Positions 1 through 8,041 of a stretch of DNA of 64,000 nucleotides are shown here, piece by piece. Position 1 is the first letter of the stretch, and each line of letters opens with the position of its first letter. The translations under genes and the position numbers were made by a program. This DNA comes from Ferrimonas pelagia (GTDB taxonomy: Bacteria; Pseudomonadota; Gammaproteobacteria; Enterobacterales; Shewanellaceae): positions 1 through 64,000 of the forward strand of contig NZ_BAABJZ010000104.1 in NCBI RefSeq assembly GCF_039543565.1, in the 5' to 3' direction. Below the pieces are notes generated by a model, which saw only the letters and a program-made list of their open reading frames with translations, was not told the DNA's origin and did not search any database.

Positions 1-108
1 TATGACCACATTGTCGACCAGGTTGCAGATGCTTGGAACAGCTTTCGAAAAGATGCAGAACAAGTGCGGCATCTGTGCAGCAGGGAATGGGCCAGACTGA
101 CCAAATAG
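1..108 (+). mobile_element. C-terminal fragment of an IS630-family transposase, truncated by the window edge
   Basis: Reading from base 1 in frame 1 gives 35 residues ending at a TAG at 106-108. The stretch runs YDHIVDQVADAWNSF and ends SREWARLTK. This closely resembles the extreme C-terminus of IS630/Tc1-mariner-type transposases, in which a helix with an Ala-Trp-Asn core precedes a final (S)R.WA motif. The catalytic DDE core would lie to the left of the window, so completeness and activity cannot be judged. The match is from memory of the family, and the segment is short. Confidence 0.6.
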
Positions 109-131
109 ATAATGGAATTGGTATTATCTAT
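105..131. repeat. Perfect 9-bp inverted repeat overlapping the transposase stop codon
   Basis: ATAGATAAT (105-113) and ATTATCTAT (123-131) are perfect reverse complements separated by 9 bases. The repeat covers the TAG stop of the transposase fragment. It could be a weak 3' hairpin or part of the right end of the element. No matching left terminal repeat can be examined because it lies outside the window. Confidence 0.45.
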
Positions 132-229
132 CCGCGGCTTTCAACAAGCCTTGCTGTGGTGTCAGGTATACGTCCGATGGATCTGTGCGCATTGACGCGC
201 CCCGCAGGGCTGCAATGCTCACGCAAGCT

Positions 230-832
230 CTATTCTGCTAACTGACGAAACCAGGGCTCGAGAAACTCGACTATTTCACCTTGGGCGCGTTGGTTCGGGT
301 GGATCCCGTCGGCTTGCATTAGTTCAGGCTGAACGGCGATTGGCTCCATAAAGAAGGGCACCAAGGTGAGCTCATACTGTTCGGTTAAGGTGGTAAAGAT
401 CTGCGCAAACGCTTGGGTATATCGCCGGCCGTAATTGGGCGGGAGGGCGATCTCCGACAGCATGACGCGACTGCCGGCAGCGAGGCTTTGATCGATAATG
501 CTCTCTAAGTTTTGCTGGGTGTGCATCGGTGGGAAGCCGCGAAGCCCGTCATTGCCACCCAGCTCAATGAAGATCCAGTCCGGCGTGTGCTGGTGCAATA
601 GCTTGGCCAATCGATTGCGCCCCCCTGCGGTGGTCTCACCGCTGATCGAGGCGTTGATCAGCGTCAGATCGGGGTGCTTCTGTTGCATCAAAGTGACCCA
701 TCCCTCTTTTTCATCCATGCCATAGCTTGCACTGAGGCTATCTCCCAGTATTAAAATGGAGACGGATTGTGCCCAGACCAGGTTGAACCCGGCGCTTAAT
801 ACAAATACAACGATTAGCAAGGATTGCCGCAC
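230..832 (-). CDS. tesA: Periplasmic SGNH-hydrolase: arylesterase / acyl-CoA thioesterase I (TesA)
   Basis: TesA-type enzymes hydrolyse acyl thioesters, lysophospholipids and aryl esters in the periplasm. The 200-residue product starts with a signal peptide (VRQSLLIVVFVLSAGF..VWA). It then shows SGNH block I (GDSLSASYGM, nucleophile Ser), the GGND block (oxyanion Asn) and the C-terminal DGIHPN block supplying Asp and His. The GTG at 832 is preferred over an ATG at 862 because GGTGGAG precedes it and the signal peptide then begins normally. It is divergent from ybbA, with start codons one base apart (832 and 834), as in the tesA/ybbA arrangement known from enterobacteria. Length fits the family. 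Confidence 0.9.
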   Translation of the reverse strand: MRQSLLIVVFVLSAGFNLVWAQSVSILILGDSLSASYGMDEKEGWVTLMQQKHPDLTLINASISGETTAGGRNRLAKLLHQHTPDWIFIELGGNDGLRGFPPMHTQQNLESIIDQSLAAGSRVMLSEIALPPNYGRRYTQAFAQIFTTLTEQYELTLVPFFMEPIAVQPELMQADGIHPNQRAQGEIVEFLEPWFRQLAE

Positions 833-833
833 T

Positions 834-1520
834 ATGATCTCTCCACCCAATGATCTTGCCATTCATGTTTCCGACTTGAGCCGTCATGTCCCCGCTCTAG
901 AGGGGCATTTATCGATCCTTAACGGCGTTGATCTTGATGTCAAGCGCGGCGAGTCTTTAGCCATCACCGGCCCCTCTGGCGCAGGCAAGTCGACCTTGCT
1001 GGCGCTGCTTGCTGGATTGGACCGAGCCGATCAGGGGGCGATCTGGTTAGCCGGAGAGCCGTTGCATCAGCTGGATGAGGAGCAGCGGGCATCCCTGAGA
1101 GGCCGGAGAGTTGGCTTTGTTTTTCAGTCTTTTATGTTGGTGGACAGTCTCACCGCGCTGGAAAATGTGATGCTCCCGCTGGAGTTGGCTGGGGGCAAGG
1201 CCGCGCGATCGCAAGCCGAAGCACTGCTGCATCGCGTTGGGTTGTCGCAACGTTTGACGCACTTTCCCAATCAGTTGTCCGGTGGTGAGCAGCAGCGGGT
1301 CGCCATCGCGCGGGCGTTTGTGAGCCAGCCTGAGATCCTGTTTGCCGATGAGCCGACCGGTAATCTGGATCATCACAACAGCGCCCTGGTGGAGGATCTG
1401 TTGTTTGAGCTCAACCGTGAGCATGGCACCACGCTGGTCTTGGTTACCCACGATCTGACCTTGGCACAACGATGCCAGCGTCAGGTTCGGATGGTGGCTG
1501 GTCAATTGGAGGCGTCATGA
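834..1520 (+). CDS. ybbA: ABC transporter ATP-binding protein, LolD/MacB type (YbbA)
   Basis: A 228-residue ATPase subunit that pairs with the FtsX-like permease encoded next. Walker A GPSGAGKST is at residues 46-54, the Q-loop VFQSFML near 98, the signature LSGGEQQRVAIARA at 148, Walker B ILFADEPTGNLD near 170, and the switch His is in LVTHD. These place it with the LolD/MacB/FtsE class that drives mechanotransmission rather than classical transport. The ATG at 834 has AAGGA ten bases upstream. Its stop overlaps the ybbP start (ATGA). The exact substrate of YbbAP is not established by the sequence; co-location with tesA is the usual arrangement. Confidence 0.93.
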   Translation: MISPPNDLAIHVSDLSRHVPALEGHLSILNGVDLDVKRGESLAITGPSGAGKSTLLALLAGLDRADQGAIWLAGEPLHQLDEEQRASLRGRRVGFVFQSFMLVDSLTALENVMLPLELAGGKAARSQAEALLHRVGLSQRLTHFPNQLSGGEQQRVAIARAFVSQPEILFADEPTGNLDHHNSALVEDLLFELNREHGTTLVLVTHDLTLAQRCQRQVRMVAGQLEAS

Positions 1521-3988
1521 CTCCTTGGGCATTGGCATGGCGTTTGTTCCGCCGCGAGTTGCAAGGGGGGCAGTTGCGCCTGATCACCGCTGCCCTGACG
1601 TTAGCAGTGTTATCGGTCACCAGTTTGGGGTTGGTCAGTGATCGCCTCAAACAGGGATTAATGGCGCAGGCAACGACGTTCTTAGCGGCGGATCGCGTCC
1701 TTAATTCGCCTCAAGCTGTTGCGCCGGAATGGTTGGCGCAGGCGGAGGCTGAGGGGTTAGTGAGTGCACAGGTGCTCTCGTTTCAGTCGATGATCTTTGT
1801 CGGCGAGCAATTGCAGTTGGTTTCGGTCAAGGCGGTCACGGCCGAATATCCGCTCAAGGGGCAGATCGAGCCATTGACCACGCTCGACAGCGCGTTACCG
1901 AGTCTGGGCACGGTATGGTTTGATGGGCGCTTGAGTCATTTGCTGACGGACTTCAATGAGGTTGAGTTGGGTGAGGCGGATCTTGCCGTGAGCGGCGCGT
2001 TCGCTCGTCTGCCTGATGGGGGCTTTAACGTGTTTGCGTCGGCGCCAACGGTGCTAATGCGGATGGAGGATGTGGCACAAACTGGCGTGGTGCAGCCCGG
2101 TAGTCGATTGACTTGGCGTTACCAGTTCACCGGCGATCCGGGCGCTATCCAGCGCTTCGAGCGCTGGTTATTGCCGCAGTTAACCAGCAGCCAGCGTTGG
2201 TTGGATGTAAAACAGCAAGATTCGCCGCTATCACGGGCGATCGAGCGCGCCGAGCAGTTTATGTTGCTGGCAACCCTGCTGGGGATCGCATTGGCCTGTG
2301 GCGCGGTTGGCGTTGCGGCGCGACGTTATTGCCAGCGGCATCTGGATGTGGTCGCCATGTTTAAGACCTTGGGGGCCAGCCATCGCCAGATCCGTCGGGT
2401 GTTCATGCTTCATTTGGCGTTGACGACCGGGTTGGGGATCGCCGCGGGACTGATTTTGGGCAGTGCCGGCGCCGGCTTGATTGGCCAGCTGTTGCCTAGC
2501 GAGTTGCCGCTTGCGGCGGGCGATCCTTGGCGGGCGATGGCGCTTGGGATCGCGACTGGGTTGATCGCGGCCATTGGATTTACCCTGTACCCCTTGCTGC
2601 GATTGCTCAAGGTTCCACCGCTGCGGGTGTTGCGGCGCGATCTGGATCCGATGGCGTGGGGTCTTTGGCTCAATGGGTTGCTGTCGTTATTGGCACTGTC
2701 CCTCCTGGCTTGGCTTTATAGCGGCAGTTGGACCATGACTTGGGTATTGATCGCGGGCGCCGGGGCCTTGGCACTTCTGCTTGGGGCGGTGGGTTTTGCT
2801 TTGCTCAGTTGGGGCCGACAGCTGGGGATCCGGACCGGCTCGGCGCTGCAGCTGGCGTTGGCCGGACTGCGTCGGCGCGCCGGGGAGAATGTGCTGCAGT
2901 TGGTGGGGTTTACGGTGGCATTGATGTTGCTGTTAACGGTATTGGCATTGCGGCAAGATCTGCTGGAGGATTGGCAACGGCAACTGCCCGTGGGTACACC
3001 GGATCATTTTCTGGTGAATATTTCGCCGGAGCAGCGCGAGCCGATGACGCAGTTTCTGGCTGAGCGCTCGGTTGCCGCGACCGAGCTGTACCCGATGATC
3101 CGGGGTCGTCTATCGGCGATCAATGGCGATGAGGTGCGTCGAGCGGTGACCAAAGAGGCGGAGGGCGAGCCGGGGGCGGACGGGCCTCGGGGGATAGGGC
3201 GTGAGTTGAACCTGACCTACCGGACGACCTTGCCGCCGAACAATCCGATCACGGCCGGCCAGTGGTTTGCCTCGGAGGCCACTGATGAGGTGTCGGTCGA
3301 GTCTCAGGTGGCACTGCGGCTCGGGATCGGGTTGGGGGATCGCTTGTCTTTCACCATCGATGGTCAGGCGTTCTCGGTGAGGGTCACGAGTCTGCGTGAG
3401 GTCAACTGGCAAACCATGCAGCCGAATTTCTTTATGATCTTTCCGCCGGCGGTGCTCGAGCGCTTCTACCCGACCTACATCGCCAGTTTCTATCACCCGC
3501 AGGATCAACCCGAGTTGGTGGCGCAATTGATCCGCCAATTCCCGACGGTGTCGGTGCTCGATGTCGGGGCGATGATCCATCAATTGCGGGATGTGGTGGA
3601 TCAGGTGTCGTTGGCGCTGGGTTGGGTATTGGCCGTTGTACTGCTGGCGTCGAGCCTGTTGTTATTGGCTCAGACCGAGGCAGGAATGGCGTCTCGCCGG
3701 CAGGAGCTGGCCATTATGCGGACCATCGGCGCCAGTGGGCGCTTACTGCGCCAGGCGGTGAGCTGGGAATTTGCCTTGTTGGGGGCGCTGTCGGGTCTGT
3801 TGGCTGTGATCGTGGCGGAGTTGCTGCTGTTTTTGATCAAAACCCAGTTGTTTGATCTGGTGGTGCAACCGCACTGGATCTGGTGGCCCACTATCCCGTT
3901 GTTGGGTGCAGGGCTCATCGGCCTGTTGGGCCGCTGGGCTTGTCGTCGATTGCTGGCTAATCGGTGCGCGGCGTTGCTGCTGCGCTAA
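1517..3988 (+). CDS. ybbP: FtsX-family ABC transporter permease (YbbP)
   Basis: The 823-residue membrane protein is the expected partner of YbbA. It has one N-terminal transmembrane segment, a large periplasmic region, then a block of hydrophobic helices (LLATLLGIALACGAVGVAA, LALTTGLGIAAGLILG and following), a second periplasmic region, and a final three-helix FtsX block (ALGWVLAVVLLASSLLLLAQ near residue 700). The MASRRQELAIMRTIGAS loop is typical of FtsX/DUF214 coupling helices. The ATG at 1517 overlaps the ybbA stop and has GGAGG just upstream. The last 32 bases overlap the convergent yfcH-like gene. Confidence 0.9.
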   Translation: MTPWALAWRLFRRELQGGQLRLITAALTLAVLSVTSLGLVSDRLKQGLMAQATTFLAADRVLNSPQAVAPEWLAQAEAEGLVSAQVLSFQSMIFVGEQLQLVSVKAVTAEYPLKGQIEPLTTLDSALPSLGTVWFDGRLSHLLTDFNEVELGEADLAVSGAFARLPDGGFNVFASAPTVLMRMEDVAQTGVVQPGSRLTWRYQFTGDPGAIQRFERWLLPQLTSSQRWLDVKQQDSPLSRAIERAEQFMLLATLLGIALACGAVGVAARRYCQRHLDVVAMFKTLGASHRQIRRVFMLHLALTTGLGIAAGLILGSAGAGLIGQLLPSELPLAAGDPWRAMALGIATGLIAAIGFTLYPLLRLLKVPPLRVLRRDLDPMAWGLWLNGLLSLLALSLLAWLYSGSWTMTWVLIAGAGALALLLGAVGFALLSWGRQLGIRTGSALQLALAGLRRRAGENVLQLVGFTVALMLLLTVLALRQDLLEDWQRQLPVGTPDHFLVNISPEQREPMTQFLAERSVAATELYPMIRGRLSAINGDEVRRAVTKEAEGEPGADGPRGIGRELNLTYRTTLPPNNPITAGQWFASEATDEVSVESQVALRLGIGLGDRLSFTIDGQAFSVRVTSLREVNWQTMQPNFFMIFPPAVLERFYPTYIASFYHPQDQPELVAQLIRQFPTVSVLDVGAMIHQLRDVVDQVSLALGWVLAVVLLASSLLLLAQTEAGMASRRQELAIMRTIGASGRLLRQAVSWEFALLGALSGLLAVIVAELLLFLIKTQLFDLVVQPHWIWWPTIPLLGAGLIGLLGRWACRRLLANRCAALLLR

Positions 3989-4871
3989 GCAGATCCTGCA
4001 GGGCGGGTTCGAGCTGGGGGAAGCGGAATTCGAATCCGCTGGCAAGGGCGGCGCGGGGCAGTACGGCCTGGCCGGTCAGTAACAGCTCACTCATCTCGCC
4101 TAAGGCGGCCTTCAGTACGAAGCTGGGGGCCGGCAGTTTGGCCGGCCGGTGCAGGGCGTGGCCTAAGGCGGTGCTGAATTCGCGGTTGCTGATCGGGTTT
4201 GGGCTGGTGGCGTTGTAGATCCCGGCCGGTGGGGCGTTGTTGATCAGGTGCAGGATCAGGCCGAGCAGATCGCTGCGGTGGATCCAGGACATCATCTGCC
4301 GGCCATTGCCTATCGGCCCGCCTAAACCTAAGCGGAAGGCGGGCAACATTTTGTTGAGCGCGCCTCCCTCTGGGTGCAGAACCAAGCCGATCCGCAGCAG
4401 ATAGAGCCGGCAGTGTGGTTCGACCCGTTTGGCCAGTAGCTCCCAGCGCTCGCAAACCTGCGCCGCAAAGTCCAACGCAGGGCAGGGGGTGGTTTCGTCA
4501 ACCGGCTCAGCGTCCCGGGGCCCGTAGATCCCGATCGCAGAGGCGTTAAGCCAGATCTTGGGCGGGGCGACCCCACTGTTGCACAAGGCGGCCAGTTTTT
4601 GTGTGGTATCCCAGCGAGAGTCACAGATCGCGCGCTTCTTGCGCATGGTCCAGCGGGCGCCGGCGATCGGCTCACCGGCCAGGTTGATCACCGCATCGAA
4701 GCCGTCAAGATTGGACAGGGTGGCTAGGGAGCGTAGGTATTGATGTTGATGGCCGAAACGTTTTTCCGCCTGGGCTGGTTCACGGGTCAGGAGGGTGAGT
4801 TGATGCTCGTTGAGCAAAGGGAGGAGGGCGGAGCCGATAAAGCCGGTACCTCCGGTGATCAGGATCTTCAT
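3957..4871 (-). CDS. yfcH: TIGR01777-family NAD(P)-binding epimerase/oxidoreductase (YfcH-like)
   Basis: A 304-residue extended short-chain dehydrogenase. The N-terminus MKILITGGTGFIGSALLPLL is a Rossmann GxxGxxG motif. NASAIGIYGPRDAEPVDE is the diagnostic TIGR01777 block, and a DUF1731-type C-terminus ends with PALQDLL. The ATG at 4871 is chosen because AAGGAG lies nine bases upstream and the Rossmann strand begins immediately. It lies 20 bases downstream of folX on the same strand, the folX-yfcH pairing also found in E. coli. The substrate is unknown; homologues have been linked to cell-division or plastid-division phenotypes. The 3' end overlaps ybbP convergently. Confidence 0.88.
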   Translation of the reverse strand: MKILITGGTGFIGSALLPLLNEHQLTLLTREPAQAEKRFGHQHQYLRSLATLSNLDGFDAVINLAGEPIAGARWTMRKKRAICDSRWDTTQKLAALCNSGVAPPKIWLNASAIGIYGPRDAEPVDETTPCPALDFAAQVCERWELLAKRVEPHCRLYLLRIGLVLHPEGGALNKMLPAFRLGLGGPIGNGRQMMSWIHRSDLLGLILHLINNAPPAGIYNATSPNPISNREFSTALGHALHRPAKLPAPSFVLKAALGEMSELLLTGQAVLPRAALASGFEFRFPQLEPALQDLLSAAATPRTD

Positions 4872-4891
4872 CTTGTGGCTCCTTACTGCGA

Positions 4892-5260
4892 TTAGTTGGG
4901 GCGTTGCCAACTGAGCGACATCGACACGGAATCGGCAAACCGCAAGGCGTGGGGTTTGTCGATCTCCACCGTGGCGTTGTCGACCCAGTGATGTTCACAG
5001 CATAGCCCGAGTACCTCTGCGGTGAGCTTTTCCAGCAGACTAAAGCGATTATTTTCCACCCGCGCGATGATCGCCTTGCAGATGGTGCGATAGTTGAGGG
5101 CGTCGTCCATGTTGTCGCTATTGGTGGCGCGGGTGGCGCAATAGGCGATGGTGGCGTTGATCACCACATCTTGTTTGTTTTGGATCTCATCATCGTTTAT
5201 GCCGATAAAGGTGCGTAAACGTAAATTTTTTATTCGAATTACAGCCTGATCTTGCTTCAT
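4892..5260 (-). CDS. folX: Dihydroneopterin triphosphate 2'-epimerase (FolX)
   Basis: A 122-residue protein of the FolB/FolX T-fold family, which isomerises dihydroneopterin triphosphate to its monapterin form. The sequence opens with AVIRIKNLRLRTFIGINDDE and contains a T-fold segment with NRFSLLEKLTAEVLGL, where the conserved Glu of the FolB/FolX ring contacts the pterin. The C-terminus has ATVEIDKPHALRFADSVS. FolX rather than FolB is chosen because of the FIGIND.E.NKQDV block and the neighbour yfcH. A GGGGA element precedes the ATG. Divergent from the AI-2E family gene, with about 40 bases between starts. Confidence 0.9.
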   Translation of the reverse strand: MKQDQAVIRIKNLRLRTFIGINDDEIQNKQDVVINATIAYCATRATNSDNMDDALNYRTICKAIIARVENNRFSLLEKLTAEVLGLCCEHHWVDNATVEIDKPHALRFADSVSMSLSWQRPN

Positions 5261-5299
5261 AATGTCCCCAATATTTCCTTATGTTGGATAACCAAAGTA

Positions 5300-6382
5300 A
5301 TGGTTCCGTCCCCCTTTAATCAAGCTTCTGTTGCTTTGCGTACCACATTGATGCTGGCTGCGCTGGTGGTGATCTTTGCCGGGATCAAGGCCGCCAGTAC
5401 CATCGTTGTTCCGTTTTTGCTGGCGATGTTTATGGCGATCATCTGCAGCCCTCTGGTCAATCTGTTGATGCGCGCCTATCTGCCACGCTGGCTCGCGATC
5501 CTTGCGGTGATCGCCTTGATCCTGCTCGTTAGCGTGTGGTTGGGGGCGGTGGTGGGCAGCTCGGCGGCGGATTTTCGTAGCCAGCTGCCCATGTATCGCG
5601 AGCAGCTTACCGGCCAGTTCCAGCCGCTGGTCGATCTGCTGGCCCAGTTCAACGTGCATCTGTCGGTCGAACAGATCCGCGAGCAGTTTGATCCGAGTCG
5701 GGCGATGAGCCTGGCGACCGATATCTTGTCCGGGGTAGGCAACCTGATGGCCAATACGCTGCTGATCGTGCTGACGGTGGTGTTTATGCTGTTGGAGGCC
5801 TCAGGGGTCAATCGTAAGCTGCACTATGCGTTGGATGATCCTGAAATGCGGGTGAATCAGATCGATCGCTTTATCGAGTCAGTAAACCGTTATCTCGCGA
5901 TTAAGACCTTGGTTAGCCTGGCCACCGGGGTGTTTTGTGGCTTCGGTTTGTATCTGATCGGCGTGGATTATTACCTGTTGTGGGGACTGCTGGCCTTTTT
6001 GCTTAATTACATCCCCAATATCGGCTCGTTCATCGCCGCGATCCCAGCCGTCGCCCTGGCGTTATTGCAGTTTGGCCCGGGCGGCGCCGCCGCTGCCGGC
6101 GGGGTCTTTGTCGCTGCCAATATGGTGATGGGCAATGTGATCGAGCCGCGACTGATGGGCCGCACCTTGGGGCTGTCGACCTTGGTGGTGTTCCTGTCTT
6201 TGATCTTCTGGGGCTGGTTGCTGGGCTCGGTGGGCATGCTGCTGTCGGTGCCGCTGACCATGATCGTTAAGATCGGCTTGGAATCGTCCAATGATGGCCG
6301 CTGGTTGGCGGTTCTGCTTGAGGGCGAGCCCAGCCCCACCAAAACACTTTCTGATGATGATACCGCCGAGGAGCGGGTTTAA
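5300..6382 (+). CDS. AI-2E transporter family (PerM/YdiK-like) membrane protein
   Basis: A 360-residue inner-membrane protein with paired N-terminal helices (TTLMLAALVVIFAGIKAAST, LLAMFMAIICSPLVNLL). A long soluble segment of about residues 85-130 follows, then a C-terminal helix bundle containing ALLAFLLNYIPNIGSFIAAIPAV, the hallmark of this family. Family members have been proposed to export AI-2, lipids or ions, so the substrate is undecided. The ATG at 5300 fits the homologous N-terminus, but upstream SD-like bases are weak. The stop overlaps the start of the methyltransferase gene (TAATG), so the two are co-transcribed. Confidence 0.87.
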   Translation: MVPSPFNQASVALRTTLMLAALVVIFAGIKAASTIVVPFLLAMFMAIICSPLVNLLMRAYLPRWLAILAVIALILLVSVWLGAVVGSSAADFRSQLPMYREQLTGQFQPLVDLLAQFNVHLSVEQIREQFDPSRAMSLATDILSGVGNLMANTLLIVLTVVFMLLEASGVNRKLHYALDDPEMRVNQIDRFIESVNRYLAIKTLVSLATGVFCGFGLYLIGVDYYLLWGLLAFLLNYIPNIGSFIAAIPAVALALLQFGPGGAAAAGGVFVAANMVMGNVIEPRLMGRTLGLSTLVVFLSLIFWGWLLGSVGMLLSVPLTMIVKIGLESSNDGRWLAVLLEGEPSPTKTLSDDDTAEERV

Positions 6383-7314
6383 TGGATCTTGTTACACATT
6401 TGCCGGCCGAGTTGCCGGAAACCGGCTGTGTCCGGTTATTTCACGGCCGTGGTCACTGCTTTGCAGGACTGGAGGGCGTTACCTTGGATTGGCTGGCTCC
6501 TTCGCTGCTGTTCACCCATTTTTGCCCACTGAGCGAAGAACAGGCGGCCCAATTGGAGGGCCAGATCGCCGTTTGGTGGCAGAGCGTCACGGATCGACCC
6601 TTAAGTTTGGTCTGGCAGGATCGTCATAGCCGCCCGGCTCAGACGCGCTGTATCGGCCAGTCTCCGCCTCAGCCCCACTGGGTCGAGGAGTCCGGTCTCT
6701 GGTTCGAGTTAGATCTGCTTCGGGGCCAAAATCATGGCCTGTTTCTGGATATGGCCAGCGGTCGTGACTGGGTACGGCAGCACAGTGGTGACAAAAAGGT
6801 GCTCAACCTGTTTGCTTACACCTGCGCATTTTCCGTGTTTGCGATGGCCGGTGGTGCCCGTGAGGTGGTGAACCTGGATATGAGTAAGCCTGCGCTGGGC
6901 CAAGGCAAGCGAAACCATATGAAAAATGGCTTTGACGCCGGCGTGCGTTACCTTGGGCATGATCTGTTTAAGACCTTTGGAAAGCTGCGAAAGCTCGGCC
7001 CATTTGATCTGGTGGTGGTGGATCCGCCCAGCTTCCAGCAAGGCAGTTTTATCGCCACCAAGGATTATCCTCGTTTGCTGCGTCGCCTGGCTGAGCTGAT
7101 CAGCCCGGGGGGAGAGGCGCTGCTGTGCTTGAACGCTCCGGAGCTTGATCGTGCGTATCTACGCCAGCAAGTGGCTGATCATGCGCCAGAGTTAACCTTT
7201 GTTCGACAACTCGACAACCCTGTGACCTTTCCTGAGTCGGACCCCGATCGTGGCCTCAAGGTGTTCCATTACCGTCGGCAGGACGCCGAGAGCAGAGTTA
7301 GTCAGGCGTTCTGA
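6382..7314 (+). CDS. Class I SAM-dependent methyltransferase, RlmI/RlmK type
   Basis: A 310-residue protein whose C-terminal two thirds match the methyltransferase domain of the 23S rRNA methyltransferases RlmI and RlmK. A motif around LFLDMASGRDWV leads into VLNLFAYTCAFSVFAMAGGA (SAM-binding motif I region), then VVNLDMSKPALGQGKRN (motif II) and DLVVVDPPSFQ (motif IV, catalytic DPPSF). The N-terminal part is shorter than in RlmI and I see no PUA domain, so the RNA target may differ. Translation is coupled to the upstream AI-2E gene by a one-base overlap. Confidence 0.82.
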   Translation: MDLVTHLPAELPETGCVRLFHGRGHCFAGLEGVTLDWLAPSLLFTHFCPLSEEQAAQLEGQIAVWWQSVTDRPLSLVWQDRHSRPAQTRCIGQSPPQPHWVEESGLWFELDLLRGQNHGLFLDMASGRDWVRQHSGDKKVLNLFAYTCAFSVFAMAGGAREVVNLDMSKPALGQGKRNHMKNGFDAGVRYLGHDLFKTFGKLRKLGPFDLVVVDPPSFQQGSFIATKDYPRLLRRLAELISPGGEALLCLNAPELDRAYLRQQVADHAPELTFVRQLDNPVTFPESDPDRGLKVFHYRRQDAESRVSQAF

Positions 7315-7740
7315 CCCTCGGCTGATGCCGTGTTGTTTTATGAGCCAGAGCCGGCTGTGCATGTGCCATGCGGCGCAGCCGGATGATCTCACCGATGATC
7401 GGAGCTTGCACATCGTGCGGCCGGTGAATTTTTCCCAGAACATGCGCAGCTCGAGCGGCACAACAACCGCTCAATGGCCTGCGCATCATATTGAACCGAC
7501 GTATTCATCCTCGGTCTCCCTCGTCTGCTTCCCCACCCTGCGCCAACTCGGCGAGCCTTGTTAGAATGATATGTTGTCAGCGGAGGGCGTGATGGCGGAT
7601 CCGTCTTTCTCTGCTGAACCGATGGCACGCTTGATGTGCTTTTAGCAAATTTCGACACGGTGTTAGACCGAAGATCAGCAAGTTAGCATTAACAGGATGT
7701 AATTAAACAACATGACTAATAAAAACAGAAACTTATTGGA
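7315..7740. other. Gene-poor stretch; possible decayed small gene on the minus strand
   Basis: No convincing gene is present. On the minus strand a start with a good SD (GAGGGAG before an ATG at about 7506) gives MNTSVQYDAQAIERLL, then runs out after 39 codons. The other two minus frames remain open for a further 50 to 90 codons down to the methyltransferase 3' end (stops at 7298 and 7192). This pattern would fit a frameshifted small gene, but no frame gives a product I recognise. Bases 7560-7740 are more AT-rich and hold no open frame of note. Confidence 0.25.
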
Positions 7741-7774
7741 TCTGGGTGTGAGTTATTGTTAATCTCTGGGTGTG
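7741..7774. repeat. Two 10-bp direct repeats upstream of the 33-residue protein gene
   Basis: TCTGGGTGTG occurs at 7741-7750 and again at 7765-7774, giving a 24-base period, a little over two helical turns. The copies lie 39 to 72 bases upstream of the small gene's start codon, where a promoter or activator site would be expected. The sequence between them is AT-rich. No named regulator is recognised. Confidence 0.4.
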
Positions 7775-7812
7775 GCTTCACAGGTTTTCACATTGTTTGA
7801 GAGGTTAATGGG

Positions 7813-7914
7813 ATGGAACAACAAGACTATCAGGACGCTTATTACCAGATTAAGGATGAAGTCGTGGAAGAGCTTCCGGTCGATCTGGACGAAGATGCTT
7901 TCCTCGATTCCTGA
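7813..7914 (+). CDS. Acidic 33-residue protein of unknown function
   Basis: An ATG at 7813 preceded by GAGAGG (about nine bases upstream) opens 33 codons ending in TGA at 7912-7914. The product begins MEQQDYQDAYYQIKDE and ends LDEDAFLDS. It contains about a dozen Asp/Glu residues against only one Lys and no Arg, so it is strongly acidic, with no membrane segment or Cys. A hairpin terminator follows 21 bases later and direct repeats lie upstream, so the gene has its own transcription signals. No function is known to me. The codon pattern (third-position C/G in a short frame with an SD and terminator) argues that it is real. Confidence 0.6.
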   Translation: MEQQDYQDAYYQIKDEVVEELPVDLDEDAFLDS

Positions 7915-7935
7915 TCCCACATAAGCTCCAAGATT

Positions 7936-7967
7936 AAGCAGCGGCCTTCGGGTCGCTGTTTGCGTTT
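7936..7967 (+). terminator. Rho-independent terminator after the 33-residue protein gene
   Basis: CAGCGGCC and GGTCGCTG form an 8-bp stem closed by a TTCG tetraloop (7939-7958). It is extendable by three weaker pairs at the base and is followed by TTTGCGTTTT. A UUCG-type loop on a GC stem is a classic stable terminator hairpin. Confidence 0.75.
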
Positions 7968-8041
7968 TGGCGCTGACACCTGTGTATCCTGGCGTGTCTC
8001 TGATCTAGACTGGCTGCTATTTCCTTGGTTTGAGTAGAAGT

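Noticed and set aside
33..245. Plus-strand frame of 70 codons at the left edge
   Set aside because: Overlaps the transposase fragment in another frame, lacks an SD and shows no recognisable residues.
8030..8041. TTG at 8030 as the start of ggt
   Set aside because: Adds four residues before a clean signal peptide that starts at the ATG at 8042; cannot be fully excluded.
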